DNA of 5,732 nt. It comes from Chloroflexota bacterium (GTDB taxonomy: Bacteria; Chloroflexota; Anaerolineae; B4-G1; DUEL01). The notes under the pieces are model-generated. The model had not been told where the DNA came from. It searched no databases and worked only from the letters and a program-made list of their open reading frames with translations. Shown here piece after piece: positions 1-5,389 of the stretch; positions within the stretch are counted from its first letter, which is position 1, and each line of letters opens with the position of its first letter. The translations under genes and the position numbers were made by a program. The DNA lies in NCBI GenBank assembly GCA_017743275.1, contig JAGHZG010000128.1, positions 1 through 5,732 on the forward strand, written 5' to 3'.

Positions 1-14
1 TGTATAAGAGACAG
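1..14 (+). other. Residual Nextera (Tn5 mosaic-end) adapter
   Basis: The window opens with TGTATAAGAGACAG. These are the last 14 bases of the 19-base Tn5 mosaic end used in Nextera/tagmentation libraries. It is not genomic: the reading frame of the PLP enzyme on the minus strand runs cleanly up to base 15 and then meets adapter. The left end of the contig is therefore untrimmed sequence, and any product predicted across bases 1-14 is spurious. Confidence 0.95.
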
Positions 15-886
15 TGGGTATCCAGATAGCGGGCGACGGCCAGCGCGCTGGTGCATTGCCGCTGGACCCGCAGGACCAGCGTCCGCAGGCCCCGCAGGAG
101 GAGCCAGGCCTCCAGCGGCCCCAGATTGGCCCCGGTCGTCTTCAGGACGTCCATCAATACTTCCCGCCGCGCCGCCGACGTGACCACCACGCCCGCCAGC
201 ACGTCTCCGTGGCCGCCCAGATATTTGGTCGCGCTGTGGATGACAACATCGGCCCCCAGGGCCAGCGGGCGGACCAGGTACGGGGTGGCGAAGGTGTTAT
301 CCACCAGCAGCGCCGCGCCGTGCCGGTGGGCGACCTCCGCCAGCGCGGGCAGGTCGGCGACCTTCAGCAGGGGGTTGGAGACGGTCTCCACCAGCAGGGC
401 GACGGGGCGGAGTTCGGCGCAGGCCGCCTCCACTGCCGCCAGGTCCGTCACCTCCACGAACCGGACCGACACCCCCTGGGAGCGCAGGAGGCGGTCCAGG
501 AGCACGTAGGTGGCGCCGTAGAGGTCGCGGGCCGCCACCACCGCCGTCCCGGCCCGTGCGCCGACGGCCAGCAAGGCCCCGTGGATGGCCGCCATGCCGG
601 AGGCGAAGGCCACCGCCGTCTCCCCGTCCTCCAGCGCGGCCACCGCCTCCTCCAGCGCGGCGACGGTGGGGTTCCCGTGCCGGGTATAGACATAGCCCCC
701 GGTGGCAAAGGCCTCATCCAGGTCCTCCATCCGTTCGTAGGAGTAGGTGACGGAGGGATGGATGGGAGGAACGGTGGGAATGTAGGGGCGACCCTTGCGG
801 TCGCCCCCCTTGCGGTTGTCCTCTACGCGTCCGGCATGCACCGCGCGGGTTTCCAGCGCCCGGTCGGCGAAGTCTTTCCCGCTCAT
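15..886 (-). CDS. Cys/Met metabolism PLP-dependent enzyme (cystathionine gamma-synthase/lyase type), 3' end missing
   Basis: Fold-type I PLP enzyme of the trans-sulfuration family, a cytoplasmic tetramer in known members. It acts on sulfur amino acids or activated homoserine. 290 residues are visible of about 380-400 usual; the C-terminal domain is lost at the contig end. Seen: YTRHGNPT at 67-74 (Tyr67 and Arg69 fit the phosphate-binding pair supplied by the neighbouring subunit), SGM at 96-98, DLYGAT with Tyr123 stacking on PLP, ETVSNPL at 167-173, Asp196 in VDNTFATP, and HSATKYLGGH at 217-226 with Schiff-base Lys221 (bases 224-226). The ATG at 884-886 overlaps the upstream stop as ATGA and has GGAGG four bases before it. 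Residues 21-35 come from an inserted palindromic repeat (see 782-826). Synthase, gamma-lyase and O-acetylhomoserine sulfhydrylase cannot be separated without the missing C-terminus. Family call firm, substrate open. Confidence 0.93.
782..826. repeat. Palindromic repeat inserted in frame in the PLP-enzyme gene, with a duplicated arm
   Basis: On the plus strand GTAGGGGCGACC (782-793) faces GGTCGCCCC (799-807) across a 5-base loop, a perfect 9-bp stem. The right part is repeated in tandem: CCTTGCGGTCGCCCC (793-807) is followed by the diverged copy CCTTGCGGTTGTCCT (808-822), and the outer edge closes as CTAC at 823-826. The whole unit is 45 bases. It begins GTA and ends TAC, and fills codons 21-35 exactly, giving the peptide repeat DNRKG/GDRKG. 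From memory, GTAGGGGCGACC-type palindromes are multicopy in several Chloroflexota and cyanobacterial genomes; I could not check this. Confidence 0.75.
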
Positions 887-2376
887 TCGCCCTCCAGCCA
901 CGCCAGTGGGTCGTCGGTCTGGACCCGCATCCGGCCCGAGGGGTCCGGGAGATATTCCAGCGGCCCCTGGGGGACGAAGGGGTCTATCTGCAGGCGGCCT
1001 GTGTCCATGAACTCCCAGATGACCTGGAAGGGCGCCTTTCCCGGCACCCATTTTTCCACGATAAAGACGCCGTGACCGGGCAGGATGGTGAAGGCGACCG
1101 GACGGGGGTTCTCCGGATTCTGCAGGCATTTCGCTCGTCGGAAAGCCTCCACGATGCCCTCTGCCTGCGCACCGGTCCCGCAGGAGACCGGATAGCACTG
1201 GTAGGGGAGGGCCATTGGGACGTATTCCACGTACTGGGGATCGTAGGCGGCTACCCCCCGATGGCCGTGGAGTTTGGAGCGGGCCACCGGTACCTCCTGG
1301 ACCCCCTCCGGTGTTTCCCAGCGGACCCGGGGCAACGACTCGTCCATCGCGAACATTTCTAAGGCCTCGGAGGAAGGGGGGTCGTTCCGTTTGCCCTCCA
1401 CCGGCTGGTACAGGGCCCCTTTCCGGTCGGGTCGGACACCCACGATAACCGCTAGGTCGTCCTCCGAAATCTGGCGCTTATCTACGGGACGGGCACTTCC
1501 GGTCACCGTCGCGACCAGTGCGCCCAGTTGGGGGTCCCAGGTGGCGAAGCATCCCTCGCTGTACTGCTCTGCGACGGCGTCGGAGACCGCGGGGACATGG
1601 ACCAGGTCGGCGATGCGGACCATTTCCGTGAAGAAGTCTCGCCGGCTCAACTGATGGGCCGCCTCAGCCATCGCGGTCGGGGTGGTCAGCGCCCGCCACG
1701 TTTCGGCGAGAATCGGTGGCTCCACCAGGGTGTGATGGGTCACCTCCTCCACGCTGACCGCGGTGACCAGACGCAGGACCAGGTCGTCGTAGAACGGGTC
1801 GGGCTCTATGGCCCGGCAGCACGGGTAGGCCCCGACCAGGTCAAAGGGGTAGGCGACCGCGGGGTGGTCGTCACCCACAAAGAGGAGGATGCGCAGACAC
1901 TTGGCCCGGGCCTGGAGGAGCCGCTCCAGTGCCAGAAGAGGCCCTCCCCGCCGTCCCTGCTCCCAGAGGACCCGCCAGGCCTCCGGTGCCAGTCCAGGGA
2001 ACGCGAAATCCGCCGGGTCCGGCTCGGGGCGGGCGAGGGCCTGTCGGAAGTGGTCCAGGAGGCGGCGAAACTCCCGCTTCGTCGCGTGGACCAGCGTCAC
2101 GACGGTGGGCGTTCGGGACAGGTGGAAGCGGCGCCGCGCGGTGAGGAGGAGGGATTGCCGCCAGCTGACCGGTTCCGCGAACGGTGCAGTGGTCAGCAAC
2201 AGGTCGGTCTTCTCATTGGGGTCGGGTTGGACCACGTCCCCCCGATGACGGAAGCGGGCCAGCAGACGGTCCACGGCCCCTTCTAATAGCGCGGTCATAG
2301 AGAGACCGGGGACAAAAGCGACCCGGACATTCCGGCGCAACCAGGGATGGGTAGCCACCTGGGTCATCCAACTCAT
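883..2376 (-). CDS. Conserved-looking protein of unknown function, 497 aa
   Basis: I do not recognise this family. The start is the ATG at 2374-2376 (MSWMTQV), with GGAGGAG seven bases upstream. The frame stays open farther upstream, but that stretch lies inside the SDR gene and reads as Pro/Gly/Arg-rich shadow. The protein has no signal peptide or membrane segment and looks cytosolic. The N-terminal third has alternating hydrophobic strands and helices (for example TDLLLTTAPF at 57-66, TPTVVTLVHATKREF at 89-103 and RILLFVGDDHP at 162-172), a Rossmann-like rhythm. The C-terminal half has potential polar active-site clusters: EQYSEGCFATWDP (270-282), ATVTGS (289-294), KLHGHRG (368-374) and YQCYPVSCG (392-400). 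There are seven cysteines (160, 186, 187, 276, 394, 399, 417) and no metal-site spacing I can name. ATGA overlaps with both the SDR and the PLP-enzyme genes imply stoichiometric co-expression, so a role with an oxidoreductase and a sulfur-amino-acid enzyme is inferred only from position. Confidence 0.85.
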   Translation of the reverse strand: MSWMTQVATHPWLRRNVRVAFVPGLSMTALLEGAVDRLLARFRHRGDVVQPDPNEKTDLLLTTAPFAEPVSWRQSLLLTARRRFHLSRTPTVVTLVHATKREFRRLLDHFRQALARPEPDPADFAFPGLAPEAWRVLWEQGRRGGPLLALERLLQARAKCLRILLFVGDDHPAVAYPFDLVGAYPCCRAIEPDPFYDDLVLRLVTAVSVEEVTHHTLVEPPILAETWRALTTPTAMAEAAHQLSRRDFFTEMVRIADLVHVPAVSDAVAEQYSEGCFATWDPQLGALVATVTGSARPVDKRQISEDDLAVIVGVRPDRKGALYQPVEGKRNDPPSSEALEMFAMDESLPRVRWETPEGVQEVPVARSKLHGHRGVAAYDPQYVEYVPMALPYQCYPVSCGTGAQAEGIVEAFRRAKCLQNPENPRPVAFTILPGHGVFIVEKWVPGKAPFQVIWEFMDTGRLQIDPFVPQGPLEYLPDPSGRMRVQTDDPLAWLEGE

Positions 2377-3185
2377 TGGGCTTCTCCTCCTCTCGTGGAA
2401 CTTTCTTCCCATCCCTCCAGATGGAACTGGCGGGTGAACCAGTCCCCCAGGGACGGGCAGAGAGCGCTGAGGTAGACGAAGAGGCGGACCTGGAGGGGTA
2501 TGATAACCTCCGGGGTGCGGCGGCGGATAGCGCGCAGGATGGCCCGTGCGACTGCCTCCGGCGGAATCTTGGCCGAGATCCACGGCACCCGCAGGTGGGC
2601 GATCATCGGCGTATCCACCCGTCCGGGGAAGACGGTGGTGACGGCGATGCCGTAGGGGCGCAGTTCCTGCCGCAGGATGTCCCCCAGACCGGCGACGGCG
2701 AACTTCGCCGCCACGTAGGGGCCGTCCGGCGGGATGCCCTTTTTGCCGTCGGCGGAGGAGATGAGGACGATGTGGCCACTCCGTCGGGCGACCATGTGGG
2801 GGAGGACGGCCCGGACGGCGTGGAGGACGCCGTAGAAGTTCACCGCCATAGACCGCTCCACGTCGGCGACGGTCATGGTCAGGACGGGGGCGCGGATGTA
2901 GGCGCCGGCGCAGGCGACCAGGATGTCCACCTGCCCCCAGCGGGCGATCGTCTCCGCCACCGCGCGCTCCATCTCCTCCTGCCGGGTGACGTCGGCGGGG
3001 GCGACCAGGGCCTCCCGCCCCATTCCCTCCATCTCCCGGGCGACCTCCCGGAGCGGCCCCTCGCGGCGGGCCACCAGTGCCAGGTGGGCTCCTTGCCGGG
3101 CCAGCAGGAGGGCTGTCGCCCGCCCGATGCCGCTGGATGCGCCGGTTACCAGAGCAACGCGATGTTGGAGCGAATAACGGGCCAT
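2373..3185 (-). CDS. Classical SDR-family NAD(P)-dependent oxidoreductase
   Basis: 270-residue short-chain dehydrogenase/reductase, predicted to oxidise an alcohol or reduce a carbonyl using NAD(P)(H). Seen: TGASSGIG cofactor loop at 14-21, Arg40-Arg41 after the second strand (favours NADP(H)), Asp65 in the ADVT motif, and a full catalytic tetrad of Asn116, Ser144, Tyr157 and Lys161 in YVAAK. The usual NNAG motif is ACAG at 91-94, a tolerated variant. PGRVDTPM at 207-214 follows the family pattern. The tail at about 238-261 is hydrophobic and aromatic (IIPLQVRLFVYLSALC), as in some membrane-associated SDRs. The start is the ATG at 3183-3185 because GGAGGT sits four bases upstream; an in-frame ATG 15 codons earlier has no comparable site. 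It is the first gene of the minus-strand operon, and its TGA overlaps the next ATG. The substrate cannot be read from sequence. Confidence 0.95.
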   Translation of the reverse strand: MARYSLQHRVALVTGASSGIGRATALLLARQGAHLALVARREGPLREVAREMEGMGREALVAPADVTRQEEMERAVAETIARWGQVDILVACAGAYIRAPVLTMTVADVERSMAVNFYGVLHAVRAVLPHMVARRSGHIVLISSADGKKGIPPDGPYVAAKFAVAGLGDILRQELRPYGIAVTTVFPGRVDTPMIAHLRVPWISAKIPPEAVARAILRAIRRRTPEVIIPLQVRLFVYLSALCPSLGDWFTRQFHLEGWEESSTRGGEAQ

Positions 3186-3344
3186 CGTGACCTCCAATGG
3201 GAAGAGGCAGGGGTTAGGGCGAAAGGGCATGTTGCCCGGTTGCCTGTCAATGGCTACTGAAATAGGGGATGAGGTGCGGCAATAAAAGCGCCGCTCCCCA
3301 TCCCCTATCGTTTCCTCCAGAGGGGGCTTTTAGAAAATGTAGAG
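3186..3344. other. Spacer between the SDR gene and tRNA-Arg; SDR leader
   Basis: No gene is visible here. Next to the SDR start lies GGAGGT (3190-3195, minus strand). A perfect -35 hexamer TTGACA occurs on the minus strand at 3245-3250, but 17 bases on the sequence is CCCTTT, so I do not call a promoter. A small hairpin GGGCA/TGCCC lies at 3225-3237. The main structure is the long hairpin at 3262-3308. The operon must start in this spacer or be read through from the tRNA genes. Confidence 0.6.
3262..3308. repeat. Long hairpin (19-base arms) downstream of tRNA-Arg
   Basis: ATAGGGGATG at 3262-3271 is the exact reverse complement of CATCCCCTAT at 3299-3308. Inside, GG.GCGGC (3273-3280) pairs with GCCGC.CC (3290-3297). 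Together the arms are 19 bases with 17 pairs, two mismatches (A-C and T-T) and a 9-base A/T-rich loop. Neither strand has a T run after it, so it is a poor intrinsic terminator, although it is where one would be expected for the tRNA-Arg transcript. It may instead be a dispersed palindromic repeat; the TAGGGG...CCCCTA ends resemble those of the element at 782-826. Confidence 0.7.
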
Positions 3345-3418
3345 CGCCCCCGGCGCGACTCGAACGCGCAGCCAACGGATCCGAAGTCCGTTGCTCTATC
3401 CAGTTGAGCTACGGGGGC
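3345..3418 (-). tRNA. tRNA-Arg (anticodon UCG)
   Basis: Complete cloverleaf on the minus strand. The acceptor GCCCCCG/CGGGGGC is fully paired (3412-3418 with 3346-3352). The D stem is GCTC/GAGC with a GG in the loop followed by A20, an arginine identity base. The anticodon stem ACGGA/TCCGT holds loop CTTCGGA, giving TCG at 3382-3384 (reads CGA). The variable loop has five bases, and the T arm is GCGCG-TTCGAGT-CGCGC. The discriminator is G (3345). CCA is not encoded: CTC follows. It lies downstream of tRNA-His in the same direction. Confidence 0.97.
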
Positions 3419-3420
3419 AT

Positions 3421-3447
3421 ACAAAAATGGCACGGCGGTGCCGTGCC
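3421..3447 (-). terminator. Intrinsic-terminator-like hairpin between tRNA-His and tRNA-Arg
   Basis: On the minus strand, just after tRNA-His, GGCACGGC (3440-3447) and GCCGTGCC (3429-3436) form a perfect 8-bp GC-rich stem with a 3-base loop, followed by ATTTTTGT. This is a textbook rho-independent shape. It ends only two bases before tRNA-Arg begins, so it would separate two genes that otherwise look like one transcript. It could also be a dispersed palindromic repeat that happens to have an A/T flank. Confidence 0.65.
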
Positions 3448-3452
3448 TATCG

Positions 3453-3529
3453 TGGGGTGGATGGTGGGACTCGAACCCACAATCTCCTGGGCCACAACCA
3501 GGTGCCCTAACCCTTGGGCCACACCCACC
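3453..3529 (-). tRNA. tRNA-His (anticodon GUG)
   Basis: Complete cloverleaf on the minus strand. The acceptor GTGGGTG/CATCCAC pairs throughout with one G-U. The extra 5' G(-1) at 3529 faces C73 at 3456, the hallmark of tRNA-His and its main identity element. The D stem is GCCC/GGGC. The anticodon stem CCTGG/CCAGG holds loop TTGTGGC, giving GTG at 3493-3495. The T arm is GTGGG-TTCGAGT-CCCAC. A CCA follows C73 at 3453-3455, so the 3' end appears to be encoded, unlike in neighbouring tRNA-Arg. Confidence 0.97.
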
Positions 3530-3539
3530 GCGCGCTGTT

Positions 3540-3567
3540 ATTTTACCACAAATGGCGGATTTGACAA
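3540..3567 (-). promoter_or_regulatory. Sigma-70-type promoter for tRNA-His (and perhaps tRNA-Arg)
   Basis: On the minus strand TTGTCA (3562-3567) is followed after 16 bases by TAAAAT (3540-3545); each hexamer matches consensus at 5 of 6 positions. Transcription would begin around 3532-3534, a few bases before the mature 5' G(-1) at 3529, leaving a very short leader for RNase P. Its -35 overlaps that of the opposite promoter at 3561-3588. Confidence 0.7.
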
Positions 3568-3588
3568 CCCGGCCGGGACGGAGATAAT
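3561..3588 (+). promoter_or_regulatory. Sigma-70-type promoter of the acetyltransferase gene, probably giving a leaderless mRNA
   Basis: Consensus TTGACA (3561-3566), 16-base spacer, then GATAAT (3583-3588), 5 of 6 matches; TAATAT at 3585-3590 with an 18-base spacer is a weaker alternative. The expected transcription start, six or seven bases past the -10, falls on the GTG/ATG at 3594-3599. No Shine-Dalgarno lies between -10 and start codon, so a leaderless transcript is predicted. Confidence 0.75.
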
Positions 3589-3596
3589 ATAGAGTG

Positions 3597-4646
3597 ATGC
3601 CCCTCAACGTTGAGATGCACTCTCACCCATCGGCCTTTGACACGCTGGCGGACGAGTGGACGGCATTGCTGCGCCGCTCCGCCACCGATGTACCGTTTCT
3701 CACCCCGTCCTACCAGCGGGCCTGGTGGCGCCATCTGGCGGATGTGGAGACCCGGCGGACTCCGCCCTCACTGTGCCTGATGACGGTCCGGGACGGCGCC
3801 GAACTGGTCGGAATCGTCCCCCTCTGTCAGGCCGACCGCCCGGAAGGGCCTATCCTGCAGTGGGTTGGCTGCGTGGAGGTCTCCGATTATCTGGATGCCG
3901 TCGTCGCGGCCGGGCGGGAGGCAGAAGTGTGGGCCGCCGCCCTGAACGGGCTGACCGACCCGGCTACACCAGAGTGGAAGCGGATGGACCTCTGCAACGT
4001 ACCGGCGGACTCCCCGACGCTCCAGGTCCTCCCCGCGCTGGCCCGCCAGCGCGGCTGGACCGTGGAGACGGAAGTTCAGGAGGTCTGCCCCGTCATCCCC
4101 TTGCCGTCCACCTGGGAGGAGTACCTGACGTCTCTGGACGGGAAGGACCGACACGAACTGCGCCGCAAACTCCGCCGGGCGGAGGCGCTGGAAGGACTGC
4201 GCTGGTATATCGTCGGGCCTCAGCACGACCTGGAGGCCGAGATGGAGGATTTCCTGACCCTGATGGCCAGGAGCACCCGCGCGAAGGCGGAGTTTCTCAC
4301 CCCGCCGATGCGCGCCTTCTTCCGGGAACTGGCCCGGGCGGCGTTTGCCGAGGGTTGGCTGCAGTTGGCCTTTCTGGAATGGGACGGGCGGAAACTGGCC
4401 GCGTATCTCAACTTTGTCTATCGGAACCGCGTCCTGGTGTATAACTCCGGTCTGGACTGGCGGGCCGACCCCGGCCTGGGCGCGGGCATCGTCCTTTCGG
4501 CCTTCCTGATCCGGCACGCCATCGCCGAGGGCCGGGAGGCCTACGACTTCCTGCGCGGGAGCGAGGACTACAAGTACCGCCTGGGCGGAAAGGACGTCCC
4601 GGTGTATCGGATTGGGGTGGATAGAGGGCGTGTCCCTGGAGGGTAG
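3597..4646 (+). CDS. GNAT-family acetyltransferase, BioF2/CelD-like (Acetyltransf_6 fold)
   Basis: 349-residue protein of the group with an N-terminal degenerate GNAT half and a C-terminal BioF2-like acetyltransferase domain, distantly related to FemAB enzymes. Such proteins are often annotated as involved in cellulose or polysaccharide biosynthesis (CelD/BcsL), but their acceptors are mostly unknown. Seen: FLTPSYQRAWWRHL at 34-47, the basic helix RHELRRKLRRAE at 185-196, then the diagnostic C-terminal block with GLDWRADPGLGAG (285-297), the helix IRHAIAEGREAYD and the signature FLRGSEDYKYR (318-328). It is cytosolic, with no signal peptide or membrane span. The ATG at 3597 is chosen, with GTG at 3594 directly before it; both sit at the predicted transcription start and neither has a Shine-Dalgarno. 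The MNT gene starts four bases after the stop, and its Shine-Dalgarno lies in this gene's last codons, implying an operon. The GC is high: 46 of 60 bases at 3901-3960. Confidence 0.9.
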   Translation: MPLNVEMHSHPSAFDTLADEWTALLRRSATDVPFLTPSYQRAWWRHLADVETRRTPPSLCLMTVRDGAELVGIVPLCQADRPEGPILQWVGCVEVSDYLDAVVAAGREAEVWAAALNGLTDPATPEWKRMDLCNVPADSPTLQVLPALARQRGWTVETEVQEVCPVIPLPSTWEEYLTSLDGKDRHELRRKLRRAEALEGLRWYIVGPQHDLEAEMEDFLTLMARSTRAKAEFLTPPMRAFFRELARAAFAEGWLQLAFLEWDGRKLAAYLNFVYRNRVLVYNSGLDWRADPGLGAGIVLSAFLIRHAIAEGREAYDFLRGSEDYKYRLGGKDVPVYRIGVDRGRVPGG

Positions 4647-4650
4647 GAGC

Positions 4651-5001
4651 ATGGGGAAGAGGAGGGAAGTGAGGTCTCTGGTACGGCAGGTGGCGGACCG
4701 ACTGGCGCGGTCATATGCTCCGGAGAAGATTGTGCTCTTCGGTTCATGCCTCTCCGGTTACATAGACGAAGAGAGCGATGTGGATTTGCTGATTATCAAA
4801 GAAACCTCTCTCCCTTTTCATCGGCGAGGAGGCGAGGTGCGCGCTCTCCTGCGTCCGCTTCAACTCTCTCTACCTATGGACATTATCGTGTTAACCCCCC
4901 AGGAACTGAACGAACAATTGAGGCGTGGAAACGTTTTCCTGGAAAGCATCATCCGGGAGGGGGAGGTGCTTTTTGATCGGAGTGGAGTCGCGGCATCCTG
5001 A
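4651..5001 (+). CDS. Minimal nucleotidyltransferase (MNT, MntA-like)
   Basis: 116-residue pol-beta-superfamily nucleotidyltransferase that transfers a nucleotide from NTP to a target. In type VII toxin-antitoxin systems MntA adds AMP units to a tyrosine of its HEPN partner and silences it. Seen: the motif GSX10DXD with Gly31, Ser32, Asp43 and Asp45, Gly36 in between, and the third metal-binding carboxylate Asp77 in PMDIIVL. All catalytic residues are intact, and the length is normal for stand-alone MNTs. The start is the ATG at 4651, with GGAGG eight bases upstream; an in-frame ATG at 4612 lies inside the preceding gene without a better site. It overlaps the HEPN gene, the usual arrangement for this pair. 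G+C over 4681-4980 is 162 of 300 by hand count (54%), well below the genes on either side, suggesting acquisition by transfer. Confidence 0.93.
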   Translation: MGKRREVRSLVRQVADRLARSYAPEKIVLFGSCLSGYIDEESDVDLLIIKETSLPFHRRGGEVRALLRPLQLSLPMDIIVLTPQELNEQLRRGNVFLESIIREGEVLFDRSGVAAS

Positions 5002-5389
5002 GGACTGGCTGGAGCGGGCCTACCGGGACCTCAACCGGGTGCGGGTGCTCCTGGATGTCGGGGATTCCGAGGGCGCGGGTTTTCATCTCCAGCAGGCCCT
5101 GGAGAAAGCGCTGAAGGCGTTTTTGCTGAACCAGGGCATCCTTCCTCGCCGAACTCACGACCTCGTTGTGCTGTTGAATGAGGCGGTTTCCCACATGCCC
5201 GAATTGGAACCGTTTCGCGAATTATGTGAGGTGGCCAACGGTTTTTACATTCCCCAAAGGTATCCCTTTCTGTTTGTCTCTCCCCCGGAGAGAGAGGAGT
5301 TGGAGGAGTTCCTGAGTCAGGCAACCGTACTCCTGCAGGCGATTAGAACGGCGATTGGTTTTGAGCAACATTCTCCAGGGAGTTCCTGA
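4973..5389 (+). CDS. HEPN-domain protein, partner of the MNT
   Basis: All-alpha HEPN protein of the PF05168-like type, 138 residues if read from TTG. Seen (numbered from that start): the first helix with WLERAYRDLNRVRVLL at 12-27, the conserved FHLQQALEKALKAFLL at 37-52, THDL at 61-64, and RYP at 96-98 before a C-terminal helix. The TTG at 4973 is preferred because GGAGG lies six bases upstream; GTG at 4982 is the alternative and would give 135 residues. The gene overlaps the MNT end by 29 bases. Toxic HEPN ribonucleases carry RX4-6H; I checked every Arg and His and found no such spacing. It may therefore be a binding or NTPase-regulating partner rather than an RNase. Its TGA overlaps the next ATG as TGATG. 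Low G+C like the MNT. Confidence 0.9.
   Translation: MIGVESRHPEDWLERAYRDLNRVRVLLDVGDSEGAGFHLQQALEKALKAFLLNQGILPRRTHDLVVLLNEAVSHMPELEPFRELCEVANGFYIPQRYPFLFVSPPEREELEEFLSQATVLLQAIRTAIGFEQHSPGSS

Noticed and set aside
14..1075. Long plus-strand open frame (353 codons) opposite the PLP enzyme and the end of the unknown gene
   Set aside because: Gln/Gly/Arg/His-rich low-complexity translation with no family features, antisense to a clear enzyme; its first codon uses adapter sequence. It is a shadow frame of GC-rich coding.
1852..1878. Imperfect inverted repeat (GTAGGCGACC facing GGTCGTCAC) resembling the element at 782-826
   Set aside because: Arms are mismatched, and it encodes the hydrophobic-strand segment VGDDHPAVAYP, which looks like ordinary protein core; chance similarity in GC-rich coding is more likely.
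2377..2583. N-terminal extension of the unknown protein to 566 residues
   Set aside because: The extra 69 residues are Pro/Gly/Arg-rich, lie wholly inside the SDR gene and lack a ribosome-binding site, while the ATG at 2376 has GGAGGAG at ideal distance and an ATGA junction.
3245..3250. Perfect TTGACA on the minus strand as a -35 for the SDR operon
   Set aside because: No acceptable -10 at 15-19 bases (CCCTTT at 17). It might still work with an activator, but I cannot support a promoter call.
3345..3529. tRNA genes as an integration site (att) for a mobile element
   Set aside because: No integrase, no duplicated tRNA 3' end and no direct repeat of either tRNA tail elsewhere in the window.
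3768..4652. Minus-strand open frame (294 codons) opposite the acetyltransferase
   Set aside because: Composition is typical of antisense shadow, and the plus strand carries the unmistakable FLRGSEDYKYR signature in a full-length frame.
4925..4972. ATG at 4925 as the HEPN start
   Set aside because: It would add 16 residues without HEPN character that overlap the MNT coding end; no Shine-Dalgarno precedes it, whereas TTG 4973 has GGAGG six bases upstream.
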